Below the pieces are notes generated by a model that was given only the letters and a program-made list of their open reading frames with translations, ran no database searches and had not been told where the DNA came from. A stretch of 64,000 nucleotides of DNA. Source: an uncultured Phycisphaerales bacterium. GTDB taxonomy: Bacteria; Planctomycetota; Phycisphaerae; WQYP01. Shown piece after piece: positions 24,193-34,052 of the stretch. Made by a program: the position numbers and the translations under genes. The stretch is taken from positions 1-64,000 of the forward strand of contig CAIMWO010000017.1 in NCBI GenBank assembly GCA_903845195.1, read 5' to 3'. Each line of letters opens with the position of its first letter. The stretch's first letter is position 1.

Positions 24193-25989
24193 ATGGGAAT
24201 GATTCGCTTACATCGCCATGCCGCTGTCGCCCTGATTATGGCGGCGGTCCTGCAGACGCAGAGTACATTTGCGGCTGAGGCTGCGGCACAGGATCACGGC
24301 GTCGACCGGCCGATGGCGAGCGATCCGGTATTGCCGACGTTTCCGACGTTCAGAGTGTATGCTCCCGAGGTCCAGAAATTATGGATTGAAGCCCTGTCCC
24401 GGCCCGAAGCAGATGTGCGTTTGCTGGCGGCGCGGGCGATCGCAGCGACGGCTTCCCCGGACATGCGGGACAATGGCGAGCTGGGGACGAAGCTTCGATC
24501 GATCGTCAATAATGCGAAAGAGTCGCGAGAACTGCGGCGGCTTGCGGCACAATCGCTCGTGGCGTTTGATTCTCGCGGCGCTGAAGCGGATCTGCTGGCC
24601 GCAAACAAGTCGGGCGATGAGGAGATCATTCTGCTGACGGATCCGTGCCTGGCCGCATGGAAAAATTCAGAGGCACAGGCACTCTGGACGGCGCGGCTAC
24701 AGGATAAGACGGCGCCGTCGCAGACAATTCGCTCAGCAATTCAGTCGTTGAGCCACGCGCGAACTGCGGCGGCACGTCAGCCGCTGCTGGCGATAGCGAA
24801 AGATGATTCGCGAGAGATGGGCGTGCGTCTAGCCGCGGCACAGGCCCTGGCAAAATTGGAACCGTTGAACGCGGATGAATTAGCAGCGGTGGAGAAGCTG
24901 GCGTTGATCCGCGATGGCGGCGAGCGTCTGCTGGCGGCAACGATCCTGACGGCGGGCAAGGATGCAGAGTCGCAGCGGCTGCTGATGACGCTGGCACACG
25001 ACCGCGATCCGGCAATCGCGACGATTGCCGCGGTTCGTCTGTTCACGATAGCGCCAAGTGCGCTGTACCCACTGGCTGAAGAATTCCGCATCAGCAATGA
25101 AACTCCGCTGAGGAAGATTGCGATGCTGGTGTTTCAGCAACGGAAGGGCGTTGAGGATACCGCGCGGATAGCCGGAAGCCTGGGTGATCTTTCTCCATCC
25201 GTTCGTGCGGCCGCCCGCGAGGCGTTGATTGCATTGGATGCAGATGCAGCGCTTCATGCATCCGTACGAAGTGCCGCGAAAGCGGCCCTCGACGGAATCG
25301 AGTGGCGCAGCCTGGAGCAGGCGGCACTGGTGCTGGGGACGTTACGAGAGGAATCCGTGGCCGAACGTCTGTTGGAACTGGCCGTTTCAAAGCAGACCGA
25401 AGTACGCGTGGCGGCGCTGGTGGCGCTGCGACGGATCGACGATCCAAAGACGCTGCCAAGGCAACTGGTGCGGGCGCGGAAACTGGCGGCATTGCTCCAG
25501 GAAGCTTACCGATTGGGGAAAACCGCCGAGGAGTTGGCCAAATCGCGGGCCAGCGATGAAGAACTAGCGCAACTCCTGCAAACCTTCGGCCTTAAACGAT
25601 ATGCGGAAGCGGAGCCGTTTCTGATCTCGTGCATGGCGGCCAACTCTGATGTCGGTGAGCCGTCGCGGGCCGCAGCGGCATGGGCCTTGGGATTCCTACA
25701 TGCGGGAGGACCGGACGCGGCCACCAGTACCGCGTGCCAGAACGTGGTGAAAGAACAGAACGAACGGTCTCTCGTCAGGCAGATGGCGGCGGTGACGCTG
25801 GGGCGCATGCGCGATGCAACGGCCAAGGCGCTGCTCAAGGAGCGTGCGGAAAAGGAAGCCAATGCGGTGGGAGAAGCCTGCCGCTGGGCGTACGCGGCGA
25901 TGACTGGCGAGACGCTGGCGCCCAGGCCGGGCGTAGTTTCGGGCGGGGAACTCCTGCCCTTCAATCCAGTGGGTGGAACGGGAAAATAG
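24193..25989 (+). CDS. secreted HEAT-repeat protein
   Basis: A signal peptide (MGMIRLHRHAAVALIMAAVLQTQSTFA) precedes a 570-residue helical-repeat region. Repeats such as EADVRLLAARAIAATAS, SPSVRAAAREALIALD and QTEVRVAALVALRRIDDP are HEAT/PBS-lyase-type helices with the V-R-x-x-A-x-x-A-L core. Such solenoids are protein-binding scaffolds. It follows the ABC permease by 33 bp and is probably the last gene of that operon, acting on the outside of the membrane. The ATG was preferred to an upstream TTG because it begins the signal peptide. Its TAG stop overlaps the tRNA gene on the other strand. Confidence 0.82.
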   Translation: MGMIRLHRHAAVALIMAAVLQTQSTFAAEAAAQDHGVDRPMASDPVLPTFPTFRVYAPEVQKLWIEALSRPEADVRLLAARAIAATASPDMRDNGELGTKLRSIVNNAKESRELRRLAAQSLVAFDSRGAEADLLAANKSGDEEIILLTDPCLAAWKNSEAQALWTARLQDKTAPSQTIRSAIQSLSHARTAAARQPLLAIAKDDSREMGVRLAAAQALAKLEPLNADELAAVEKLALIRDGGERLLAATILTAGKDAESQRLLMTLAHDRDPAIATIAAVRLFTIAPSALYPLAEEFRISNETPLRKIAMLVFQQRKGVEDTARIAGSLGDLSPSVRAAAREALIALDADAALHASVRSAAKAALDGIEWRSLEQAALVLGTLREESVAERLLELAVSKQTEVRVAALVALRRIDDPKTLPRQLVRARKLAALLQEAYRLGKTAEELAKSRASDEELAQLLQTFGLKRYAEAEPFLISCMAANSDVGEPSRAAAAWALGFLHAGGPDAATSTACQNVVKEQNERSLVRQMAAVTLGRMRDATAKALLKERAEKEANAVGEACRWAYAAMTGETLAPRPGVVSGGELLPFNPVGGTGK

Positions 25990-26059
25990 CCGTCGGCAGG
26001 ATTTGAACCTGCGACCTAGGCTTTACGAAAGCCTCGCTCTACCGCTGAGCTACGACGGC
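25988..26059 (-). tRNA. tRNA-Thr (anticodon CGT)
   Basis: The minus strand folds into a full cloverleaf: acceptor GCCGTCG/CGACGGC, D-arm GCTC/GAGC, anticodon stem AGGCT/AGCCT with loop TTCGTAA (anticodon CGT, reads ACG), five-base variable loop, and T-arm GCAGG-TTCAAAT-CCTGC. The discriminator base is T. CCA is not encoded. Confidence 0.95.
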
Positions 26060-26150
26060 GAAGAGATCGGATAATCTACGTTGCGGGGCGGCGCGATGCA
26101 AGCTGATGGGACATGAAACGCCGCATTCGCATATTCCACGATGCCAGATC

Positions 26151-26183
26151 AAAAAAAAACCGCGGCATCGAGAGCTGCGGCTT
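26151..26183 (-). terminator. terminator of the exopolysaccharide operon
   Basis: On the minus strand a GC-rich hairpin (AGCCGC ... GCGGTT) is followed by nine T residues, just after the last gene of the operon. Confidence 0.75.
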
Positions 26184-26206
26184 GGGTGATTCGGACAAAT
26201 TCGCGA

Positions 26207-28405
26207 TTACTTCGTTACGGCGACGCGGTCTCCCTGGCTGGCGTATTCATAGAAGCTGCGGTAATTCTGCTTGAAGTAACCGGCGCCGTGGGTCTGGGCG
26301 GCGTTAAGAACGACACCAAGGAGGTTGGCGCGAACCTGGCGAAGCTGCTCGCGGACACGGGCCACGGTGCCACGGCTGACGACGCCGGCGCGAACCACGG
26401 CGACCACGCCATCGACCTTGGAAGCGAGGCTGACCGAATCGGCGACGAGGCTCAACGGAGCACCGTCGAAGATGATGAGGTCGTAGCGCGTCTTGAGTTG
26501 ATTGAGCACATCACGGAAGGCCTTGCTTTCGAGCATTTCGGTAGCACCGGTCGTGGGCCGGCTGCCTGCGCCAAGAAGGTGAAGCCGCGGCAATTCGAGG
26601 CAGGGAACGATGGCGCTATCCAGTGCGGCGGGGTTAGAGAGCACATCCGAGAAGCCGGCGGCCGGAACGTTCTTGTAGAGGCCTTTGACACCGGGGCGGT
26701 AGAAGTTGGCGTCGACGAGGAGGACCCGCATATCGTTCAGGGCCATGCCGTTGGCGAGGTTGCTGGCCACGGTTGAGGCACCGCCACCCGGGGCGATGCT
26801 GGCAACCAGCAGCGTGCTCAACGGCTTTCCGTCGGATTGGGCTGCAAGTCGTCCGCGAATCTGGCGGAAGGACTCGGCGATCATAGAGGCCGGAGAACTG
26901 CGAATTGAGGTACCGATATCGCCCGTGAGCGCTGCGTCGTCCTGCTGATCGGGGACGAATCCAAGCAGTGGCAATTGCATGCTTCGCGTGATGTCGCGCG
27001 GCGTGCGGACCCGGGTGTTGGTCAGTTCCAGCACATAGCCCAGAGCAAAAGAGGCCAAAAGTCCCAGGACAAAGCCGGGCAATACGATGGAATACCAGAC
27101 CGGCCAGGCGACTTCCGTGGGAGCCGCAGCTTCCCCACCGAGTCTTCGAACGCGCGAGTAGTCTGTCTGATTGGTAAGCTGTTCGCGTGTGTACTGTTCG
27201 CGGAGGTTCTTGAGAATCTCCTGCTGCGACGTGACATCGGCGACCATCTGGTTGTATTCGACCAACTGGTTGTCAAGATCGCGAACCTGACGTTCCTTGT
27301 CGTCGCGGCGCGATTGCAGGTCCTGAGTGCGGCCCAGCAGACTGTCATAAACAGACTGGGCGCTTTCCTGCATTTGAAGGCGGGCTTTAGCGCGGAGTTC
27401 CTCGCGGCGATCGTCTGTCTGCTTACCTACCGTTACAATTCGCGTATCCAACGCCAGCAAGGTCTTGCTGCCTTCGCCGAATTGAGTACGTGCCACTTCG
27501 CGATCCTGAAGGAGCGAAAGCTTTTGCTGTTCCAGACTTCGGATCTGCGGATCGTTCTCGACATACTGTTCCATTTCCGGCGACAGTTGCAGAGTACCGG
27601 CAGCCACCTGTTTCTTGATGCTTTCCAGGTGAGCAGAAGCCGCGGTCACTTCCATCTGCATGTGAATAACATCTTTGTTGAGTTCGCCCAGTGTAGTCAC
27701 TTCGATGGTGTGTCTCATGGTGACTGCTGAGATATTCCGGGCCTTTCGAAAATCGGCCAGCTTGCTTTCCTTGTTTTTCACAATGTCGTCAACACTCTGC
27801 ATGGCGTTGCGAAGATCCTGGAGTCGCTCGGATTCCAACTGCTTCTGATTTTTCTTGAGGACCTCGACGTAGACACCGCTAACAGCATTGACAATGTTGG
27901 CCGACTCGACGGGATCCCCGGCGGTCATCGTTATGCGAAAGACGTCGGTATTGGAGATGGGCGATATTTCCAAGTCCTTTTGCAGACTCTTCTTCGCATT
28001 GCCCGAGTGATCAGTAAGCCACTGGCTTTTCCGTCCGGAGTTCAGGTCATGATAGTCTTTTTGGAAAGCGGTGGAGACCAGAGACAGATCCAGCACCGAA
28101 TCACCCTCGATCACCAGCATCTGACGGCGGATGAAACGCGTGAGTTCCTCTTGCGTCTGTTCTCGTGCTCGGTCACTTGTGGCTTCGCCAATCGGAGTCT
28201 GCTGAGGCATGACCTGAAAGTTGACCTCGGCCTTAAACTTGGGCGAATACTTGAGCAGATATTCAAAAAGGGCCGCGCCGACCACGGTACCCAGGATGGT
28301 GCCGATGATGACCAGCCAGCGGTAATGGCGGAAAACGAAGAAGATATCGGGTGCGTCCGGATTCGTGGGGCGCACGGGACTCGGGGACAGCGGTGCCTGA
28401 TTCAT
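26207..28405 (-). CDS. polysaccharide chain-length determinant with tyrosine-kinase-like domain, Walker A degenerate
   Basis: The 732-residue protein has the Wzc/GumC layout: a Wzz domain with a membrane helix near 30-50, long coiled coils (about 185-420), a second membrane helix near 435-460, then a BY-kinase domain. The usual Walker A GxGKST is PGGGAST (539-545), with Ala in place of the ATP-binding Lys. Walker A' is LLVDANFYRP (DxN rather than DxD). Walker B DLIIFDGAP looks intact. A tyrosine cluster (GYFKQNYRSFYEY) near the C-terminus is the normal phosphorylation tail. It likely sets polymer length and docks to the Wza-like exporter; kinase activity is doubtful. GAGG lies 6 nt before the chosen ATG. 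Last gene of the five-gene operon. Confidence 0.88.
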   Translation of the reverse strand: MNQAPLSPSPVRPTNPDAPDIFFVFRHYRWLVIIGTILGTVVGAALFEYLLKYSPKFKAEVNFQVMPQQTPIGEATSDRAREQTQEELTRFIRRQMLVIEGDSVLDLSLVSTAFQKDYHDLNSGRKSQWLTDHSGNAKKSLQKDLEISPISNTDVFRITMTAGDPVESANIVNAVSGVYVEVLKKNQKQLESERLQDLRNAMQSVDDIVKNKESKLADFRKARNISAVTMRHTIEVTTLGELNKDVIHMQMEVTAASAHLESIKKQVAAGTLQLSPEMEQYVENDPQIRSLEQQKLSLLQDREVARTQFGEGSKTLLALDTRIVTVGKQTDDRREELRAKARLQMQESAQSVYDSLLGRTQDLQSRRDDKERQVRDLDNQLVEYNQMVADVTSQQEILKNLREQYTREQLTNQTDYSRVRRLGGEAAAPTEVAWPVWYSIVLPGFVLGLLASFALGYVLELTNTRVRTPRDITRSMQLPLLGFVPDQQDDAALTGDIGTSIRSSPASMIAESFRQIRGRLAAQSDGKPLSTLLVASIAPGGGASTVASNLANGMALNDMRVLLVDANFYRPGVKGLYKNVPAAGFSDVLSNPAALDSAIVPCLELPRLHLLGAGSRPTTGATEMLESKAFRDVLNQLKTRYDLIIFDGAPLSLVADSVSLASKVDGVVAVVRAGVVSRGTVARVREQLRQVRANLLGVVLNAAQTHGAGYFKQNYRSFYEYASQGDRVAVTK

Positions 28406-28532
28406 ATTCAACCTCGAACAACGTGAAGAACAAAGAGTCTAGCAGAAGTCGGTTCGGAAGCCTAACTATCCATGTATCCACATTTTCGGACGTTTCCCAG
28501 GACCTACTTCAATACAAATCATCGGGTAATCC

Positions 28533-31500
28533 CTATGGGGCGCCCAGATCTTTCTGGAACTGCTGCGCGGTAGCAAGAATGGGGTCTTTTTTGGCCGTAG
28601 CCAGGCGAATGCACTCTTGGACCGCTTTTCGAGCATCATCCATGTTATTTTGCTTCTTCTGAACCCTGGCGATATGCAGGTAGGTGATGGCCAGCGGATC
28701 GACCTGATTGGCCCGGTTGAGTTCCACCAGGGCTCCGTCGAGGTCGCCATTCAGGAATTTCAACCATCCATAGGTATCCAGCAAGTTGCCATTGTTGACG
28801 AAGATGACATCCACCGGTTTGGTGCGGAGGATCTTGATCGCCTGTTCCGCATAGGGCATGCCATCTTTGGGACGCTTGAGATCATCCGCCAGGAGGAACG
28901 ACACGTTGTTAAGCGCTTCAAGATCCTCGGGCTCGATTTTGAGCAACTCCTGGTATTCCCCCAGTGACTTGTCGAACTCCTTGTTCTGGTAGTGAGCCAG
29001 AGCCGTAAGTCGCAGCACCAGCGACTTGATGCCGACCGCCGTCGGATCGGTCAGCAACGGTTTGAGGACATTGACGCAATCGTCATAGCGTTCAGCCGAC
29101 AAGTACATCTGCCCGAGGCCGACGCTGGCGGGAACATCTTTGGGATTGGCCTTGATCCGTGCAGCCAGATGATCGATGGCGGCATTACCCGGTATCGCCT
29201 GTGCTTCGGCGTGAAGCACATTGAGGAACGGCTGGAGTTCGCGGGAATTGAGCGCCAGCGCCTGGTCGAAATCGGTCAAAGCATCGTTGATCTTGCCGAT
29301 GGCCGCCAGCGCGCTGCCGCGTTTGACGTACAGATCACCGATATCGGAGCGCTTCTGGATGAGTTTCGACGCCAGGGTGACGACGTCCTCATAGTTCTTG
29401 TCATTCAGCAGTGAGCCGAGGTAAGGGCCGGCAAACTGCGGGTTGTCGCCGGTGGCGTGAAATGCATCTTCGTAGCAGCGTGCAGCTTCAGACGACTTGC
29501 CGCGAATGGTCAGCAGATTTCCCTGCATGATCCGCCAGCCGGGCTGATCCTTAAAACGCTGACGCGATTCGATCAGCAGCGCATCAAGCGTTTCGATCGG
29601 CCGCGCCGTGCGAACCTGGAACGAGAAATCATCCTGAGCATCCTTGGAAATGCGCTGGTAGATCGAGGCCAGATCGAGCAGGTAATTCGCGTATTCGATC
29701 CGGGCGCTCACCAGATCCGGCCGCAGCTTCAGCACATCCGCGTATTCATTCGACGCTTCCGCGTACTTGCGCGCCAGCCGGTAAACCCGGGCAAGCAACA
29801 AACGGCTGTTGATGGCATTGGCGTTCTGGTCGCGAACGCGGACCAGATCGCTGACCGCCTGATCCATATCGCCCTGAAGGTAGAACTGTGCAAACGCGCG
29901 GTAATGCAGGGCATCAATATTGTTCGGATTCTTCGCCAGAACACGGTTGAAGGATTCAATGGCCTCGTTGGCTTTGCGCTGTCGCAGGAGCGCAAAACCG
30001 CGAAGCACCAGGCCTTCGGGATCGTCCGGATGATCCTTGAGGATGCGCCCGAGAAGCTCTTGCGCCTGGGAATACTTCTCCTGACGAATCATCGTTTCGA
30101 CAAGACGGCGAAGCACGCGAATGTCGCGCTGGGTGCCCTTCTCGCGATCATAGATTCTGGCATAGACCTCTTCGGCGTTCTTCATGTCCTCGATGTCGAA
30201 GTAAAGGTCGGCCAGACGGCGTTCCGCTTCGTCCGATCCCTCGGCTTTCTGTTCAACAGCCTGCCGATACGTGGTCACAGCCGCGGGAATGTTGTTGAGC
30301 GAACGATACATCTCACCCAGCAACATCAACGCCGTGTAACGGGTCTTCTGGTCGTGATTTGACGTGAATCCCTGCAGAATCGTCAAGGCTTCGTTGGTCT
30401 GCTGGCTCTCGCGATAGACGCGCGCCAGGTTGTCGGCCAGGTCCAGATCATCGGGCTTTTTCTCATACAGCGCTTTGAGCAAAACCGCGGCTTTCTGGTA
30501 ATCCTGCTTGCGCACGTACAACAGCGCCAGACGCTTGGTGTTTTCATCGTCATCCGGGTTGCGGCGGTAGGCATTCTCACGCAGGCGAATGGCCTCCGCG
30601 GGATCGCCGATGAAATCACTGAAACTCCGGAGCGTCGGATCCTGCGGGGCAAAGACCATGGCTTGGCGCAGATAGATTGCGGCGGCTTCCAGATTGGCGC
30701 GGTCCGCCTTGCGCGCGTGAAGTGCGATGGCGCCTTTGAGCGCTGCAATATTGTCCGGCTTCTGCTCGATGGCCTTCTTGAACTCCTCCAGCGCCTCGTC
30801 CTTGCGATCCTGTTCGTAATAGGCTTGACCCAACACGGTCCGCGCCAGCGAGTAATCCGGGCGCGTCGCCACCGCCTGTTCCAGAGTTGTAACGCCCTCT
30901 TTCTTGGCCCCTTGCGCCATCTGCAGACGTCCACGGAAAAGCTTGCCATTCACGCCGTCGAGGTTCAGACGCTCAGCCTTTTCCACGTAACGCTGGGCCT
31001 GCTCCCAGAATTCGCGCTGGACCTTGGGGTCCTTGGCCTGGGTGGCCTGAGTCACGGAGAGGGCAAAGATGCGATCCACCAATTCCGGCAGGGCATTGCG
31101 ACCCTTGTCCGAATCCGGATCGAGCGATTTCTCGGCCTGCAGCAACGCGTCCATCTCCTTGGCCTTGTCACCTTCGCGCTGGTAAATCTGTGCGAATGCG
31201 AGATTCCGAGTGTAAGGATCCTCGATATTCCGGATGATTTCTTCCTGAATCTTGCGGGAGTCCTCATTCGGTTGCTTGATGGCCGCCTGAAGCATCTGGA
31301 ATTGCGTATTCTTGGGATCCCGCGTGAGAACCTTCTGCACGATTACTTCGGCCTGATCCTTTTTGCCGAGTTGCATGTTTGCAAGTACCGCGAGACTTGA
31401 CGCCGCCATATTTTCCGGATCTTTCTCGAAAATGCGATCGGTCAGTATCCGGGCACCCTCGACGTCGCCACTGGCAAGCTTCACCCGCGCCAGTTCCAGC

Positions 31501-33152
31501 ATGGCCGGAACCGAGTCAATCGCATTCATGATCTTGTAGTACTCGGCGGACTCACCGAGCCCGAGAAAGGCCTCGGCCTTGGTGCGCAGCGCCGTGGTGT
31601 TGCCTGGATCATCCCGGAGCACAGCATTCGCCAGTTCCAATGCTTTGGCGAATTGAGCCACCTGATTGAGCACATAGGCTTTGTGCAGCACCGCCGGGGT
31701 GTAGCCCGGGATTTTCGCCATCACCTGATCGAGATATTCCAGGGCGTTGCCCCATTCCTTCTGTTCCTCATAGGCCTGGGCAAGCTTGAGCTTGGTAAAC
31801 AACCAGTACCGATTGGGCTCCTGGGCGCCGAGCGTCTCATTGGCTCTCCGCAAGAGCGCCATCGCCTGGGGAATGTTTTTCCGGAGCAACTGCATGCGGC
31901 CGTCAAGCAAATCCAGCAGGGGATGCGCGGGCCGGCTGCTGCGAAAACGTTCAATAAAGCTGGAGCCCTCGGTCAGGTCCGCCTTGCCGTCAGCGGAGCT
32001 TACCGCACTGATCTCCGCAAGGTCCATGTACAGCCAACTGATGAAGAACAGCGATTCAATCTCGCGTTCCTGGCCATGCAGTGCGGCCGCCCCGATGTCC
32101 GTATTCTCATGATTAACGATGGTCTTGAAGGCATTGATCGCTTCGGCTTGATGCCCGGTCGCCTGGTAGAACCGGGCGAGTTGCTCGAAGCCGTTCATGT
32201 CGTTGGGAACAGCACTTACGTAATCCTGCAGGATTTTTTCCTGGGCGTCCGACCGATTAAGATTGGCGAAAAGGCGGACGATTTCCCGATCCGTCGGATG
32301 GGCTTTATAAGCTGTTTCCAATACTGACCGCGCATCGTCAATCTGTTTGTTTTCCAGCAGCAATCGCCCTAGCGCCAGCGACACCTGCGGGTCGCCATGG
32401 TTCTTCACCAGGTACTCGCGGCCCGCGTCCACGGCCTGCTGCTGCAAATCCTTGGATTCTTTCTCCTGGCCGGCTGTCGCGAGAGTGGCAGCCTGCATCG
32501 CCCGCAGTTTCATCTTGGCGACTACGGCCTGAGCCAGATTCGAATCCAGAGAGAGCGCCTTGGTGACGTCCGCTTCGATAGGCCCATACTGGGGGTCAGT
32601 ATTGTTTTCCGTACCAATGGCAATCCGCAGGAGTTCCAGTGACGCTGCGGCGCGATAGGTATGAGCCTGGGCATTGTTCGGCGCCATCTCAATAAGTTTG
32701 GCAGCGCGATCGCGCACCTGATTCCAGTATTGCGCGGCGAACTTGGGCGGGTTCGCCAGAGCGATCTGGTAGTCCTCTTCCATGAGACGAAGTTGAGCCT
32801 CCAAGTTACGCGGGTTTTCCGTCAGGGCCAGTTTCCACGCGTTCAGCGCCACCCCGTAGAACTTGGAATTCTTGGCCGAGCCCTGCATGCACATATCCGC
32901 AAGCTTCATGTACAGCTTGTCTGTATTCGGACGATGCAGGTTTGAGGCGCGTTGCGCAGCGGAGCTGGTAAAACGAATGGCGCTGTTGAGATCCCCTGCA
33001 TCCTTGGCCTTCTCGGCCTCGCGCAGCCAGTAATCAGGATTACTCTCACGCCACATCTTCATGCCTACCGCACCAATAACCGCCACTGCGACCAGCAACA
33101 GTACAGCACCGAGGCCGAAGACAAATTTCGTGTTGACTCTCTTGCTCGCCAT
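28533..33152 (-). CDS. giant TPR protein of the exosortase/EPS operon
   Basis: At 1539 residues this is the largest product here. A short cytoplasmic start (MASKRVNTK), one membrane helix (about 10-30) and then more than twenty tetratricopeptide-like repeats to the end are visible (YWLREAEKAKDAGDLNSAIRF, ALEEFKKAIEQKPDNIAAL, and FNRVLAKNPNNIDALHYRAF). It resembles the PrsT/PEP-CTERM-system TPR proteins that accompany exosortases, though here the anchor is a single helix rather than a lipobox. It is probably an extracytoplasmic scaffold for assembling the polymer and sorted proteins. GAGGA lies about 6 nt before the ATG. It is third-to-last in transcription order: exosortase and EpsI upstream, chain-length protein downstream. 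Confidence 0.88.
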   Translation of the reverse strand: MASKRVNTKFVFGLGAVLLLVAVAVIGAVGMKMWRESNPDYWLREAEKAKDAGDLNSAIRFTSSAAQRASNLHRPNTDKLYMKLADMCMQGSAKNSKFYGVALNAWKLALTENPRNLEAQLRLMEEDYQIALANPPKFAAQYWNQVRDRAAKLIEMAPNNAQAHTYRAAASLELLRIAIGTENNTDPQYGPIEADVTKALSLDSNLAQAVVAKMKLRAMQAATLATAGQEKESKDLQQQAVDAGREYLVKNHGDPQVSLALGRLLLENKQIDDARSVLETAYKAHPTDREIVRLFANLNRSDAQEKILQDYVSAVPNDMNGFEQLARFYQATGHQAEAINAFKTIVNHENTDIGAAALHGQEREIESLFFISWLYMDLAEISAVSSADGKADLTEGSSFIERFRSSRPAHPLLDLLDGRMQLLRKNIPQAMALLRRANETLGAQEPNRYWLFTKLKLAQAYEEQKEWGNALEYLDQVMAKIPGYTPAVLHKAYVLNQVAQFAKALELANAVLRDDPGNTTALRTKAEAFLGLGESAEYYKIMNAIDSVPAMLELARVKLASGDVEGARILTDRIFEKDPENMAASSLAVLANMQLGKKDQAEVIVQKVLTRDPKNTQFQMLQAAIKQPNEDSRKIQEEIIRNIEDPYTRNLAFAQIYQREGDKAKEMDALLQAEKSLDPDSDKGRNALPELVDRIFALSVTQATQAKDPKVQREFWEQAQRYVEKAERLNLDGVNGKLFRGRLQMAQGAKKEGVTTLEQAVATRPDYSLARTVLGQAYYEQDRKDEALEEFKKAIEQKPDNIAALKGAIALHARKADRANLEAAAIYLRQAMVFAPQDPTLRSFSDFIGDPAEAIRLRENAYRRNPDDDENTKRLALLYVRKQDYQKAAVLLKALYEKKPDDLDLADNLARVYRESQQTNEALTILQGFTSNHDQKTRYTALMLLGEMYRSLNNIPAAVTTYRQAVEQKAEGSDEAERRLADLYFDIEDMKNAEEVYARIYDREKGTQRDIRVLRRLVETMIRQEKYSQAQELLGRILKDHPDDPEGLVLRGFALLRQRKANEAIESFNRVLAKNPNNIDALHYRAFAQFYLQGDMDQAVSDLVRVRDQNANAINSRLLLARVYRLARKYAEASNEYADVLKLRPDLVSARIEYANYLLDLASIYQRISKDAQDDFSFQVRTARPIETLDALLIESRQRFKDQPGWRIMQGNLLTIRGKSSEAARCYEDAFHATGDNPQFAGPYLGSLLNDKNYEDVVTLASKLIQKRSDIGDLYVKRGSALAAIGKINDALTDFDQALALNSRELQPFLNVLHAEAQAIPGNAAIDHLAARIKANPKDVPASVGLGQMYLSAERYDDCVNVLKPLLTDPTAVGIKSLVLRLTALAHYQNKEFDKSLGEYQELLKIEPEDLEALNNVSFLLADDLKRPKDGMPYAEQAIKILRTKPVDVIFVNNGNLLDTYGWLKFLNGDLDGALVELNRANQVDPLAITYLHIARVQKKQNNMDDARKAVQECIRLATAKKDPILATAQQFQKDLGAP

Positions 33153-33200
33153 AACTTTCCTCAATTCAGATTCTCATCCTCGACCGAACTCACCGCACAA

Positions 33201-34052
33201 TCAAGGCGCGGCAGGCAGGGTCGTGGGATTACCGGATGATTCCTCATTCAGTCGCCGGGCATCCGGCAGACATTGCTCAATTTCCGGAATTGCCTCACGA
33301 ATAAAATCGCTTACTATCTGCTCCGCATCCGCCGGATCGCAGTACGCGTCCTTGATCGTTACCTCGATTTTCGTGTGGTATGCATATTTATTTTCCGCCT
33401 TCCAGAACGTACTAATGACTTCCTTGGGCGTGGCCACATACTGACCATTCACTTCAAATGTGTAGGCAACATTGAGCAGTTTGTTGTCAGCGGCCTTGTC
33501 TGGCAGAAGGTCCGGCATGTCGCCCTGATGTTTCGGGTAGAACGAAACCATGCGCATGGGAATGTCCACCACGGTCCCGTCCTTCCGGCGTACATTCCTG
33601 ACCGTGAACCGACGCCGTGCTTCGGTCTTTTCCACCAGCCCCGAGCCCGCCCAGCAAACTTCGGGGACGTGAGGCGTCGCACTGCCCATGGAATAATAGT
33701 TGAGATTGAGCGCGAGCTTGTTCCCAAGCTCCGACGGCTTCTTCTGCAGATCGCGATAATTTCGCAGCAGATAATCCTTCGTACCCAGCACTTCCACCAC
33801 TTCCGGATCCATGTTTTCGTCCGGGCCTGCCGCCCTATACCGCACCGGATTACCCAATTCGTCCTTGAGCATAGGCAGCGGCTTAGTGAGTGGTGCGGGG
33901 GGCTTATCGAACGTGAGTCTGAGTGAAACCTCCAGCAGGTCCACCACGACTAGACTCACCGCGATCACAGCCGCCACCAGGACGGCGCGAATCACCGCCC
34001 GCTTGGTCATACTGGCATACGGACTGGAGAGGGGTGAAACCTGTGTGGTCAC
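33201..34052 (-). CDS. epsI: exosortase-associated EpsI-family protein (DUF3485)
   Basis: The 283-residue protein has one N-terminal membrane helix (about 19-40) and an extracytoplasmic domain with NLNYYSMGSATPHVPEVCWAG. His128, Pro130 and Cys133 form the H-x-P-x2-C motif typical of EpsI. EpsI proteins are found beside or fused to exosortases and are needed for EPS export or sorting by an unknown mechanism. Translation starts at GTG overlapping the exosortase stop (GTGA) with GGAGG 7 nt upstream, so the two are coupled. Confidence 0.88.
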   Translation of the reverse strand: MTTQVSPLSSPYASMTKRAVIRAVLVAAVIAVSLVVVDLLEVSLRLTFDKPPAPLTKPLPMLKDELGNPVRYRAAGPDENMDPEVVEVLGTKDYLLRNYRDLQKKPSELGNKLALNLNYYSMGSATPHVPEVCWAGSGLVEKTEARRRFTVRNVRRKDGTVVDIPMRMVSFYPKHQGDMPDLLPDKAADNKLLNVAYTFEVNGQYVATPKEVISTFWKAENKYAYHTKIEVTIKDAYCDPADAEQIVSDFIREAIPEIEQCLPDARRLNEESSGNPTTLPAAP

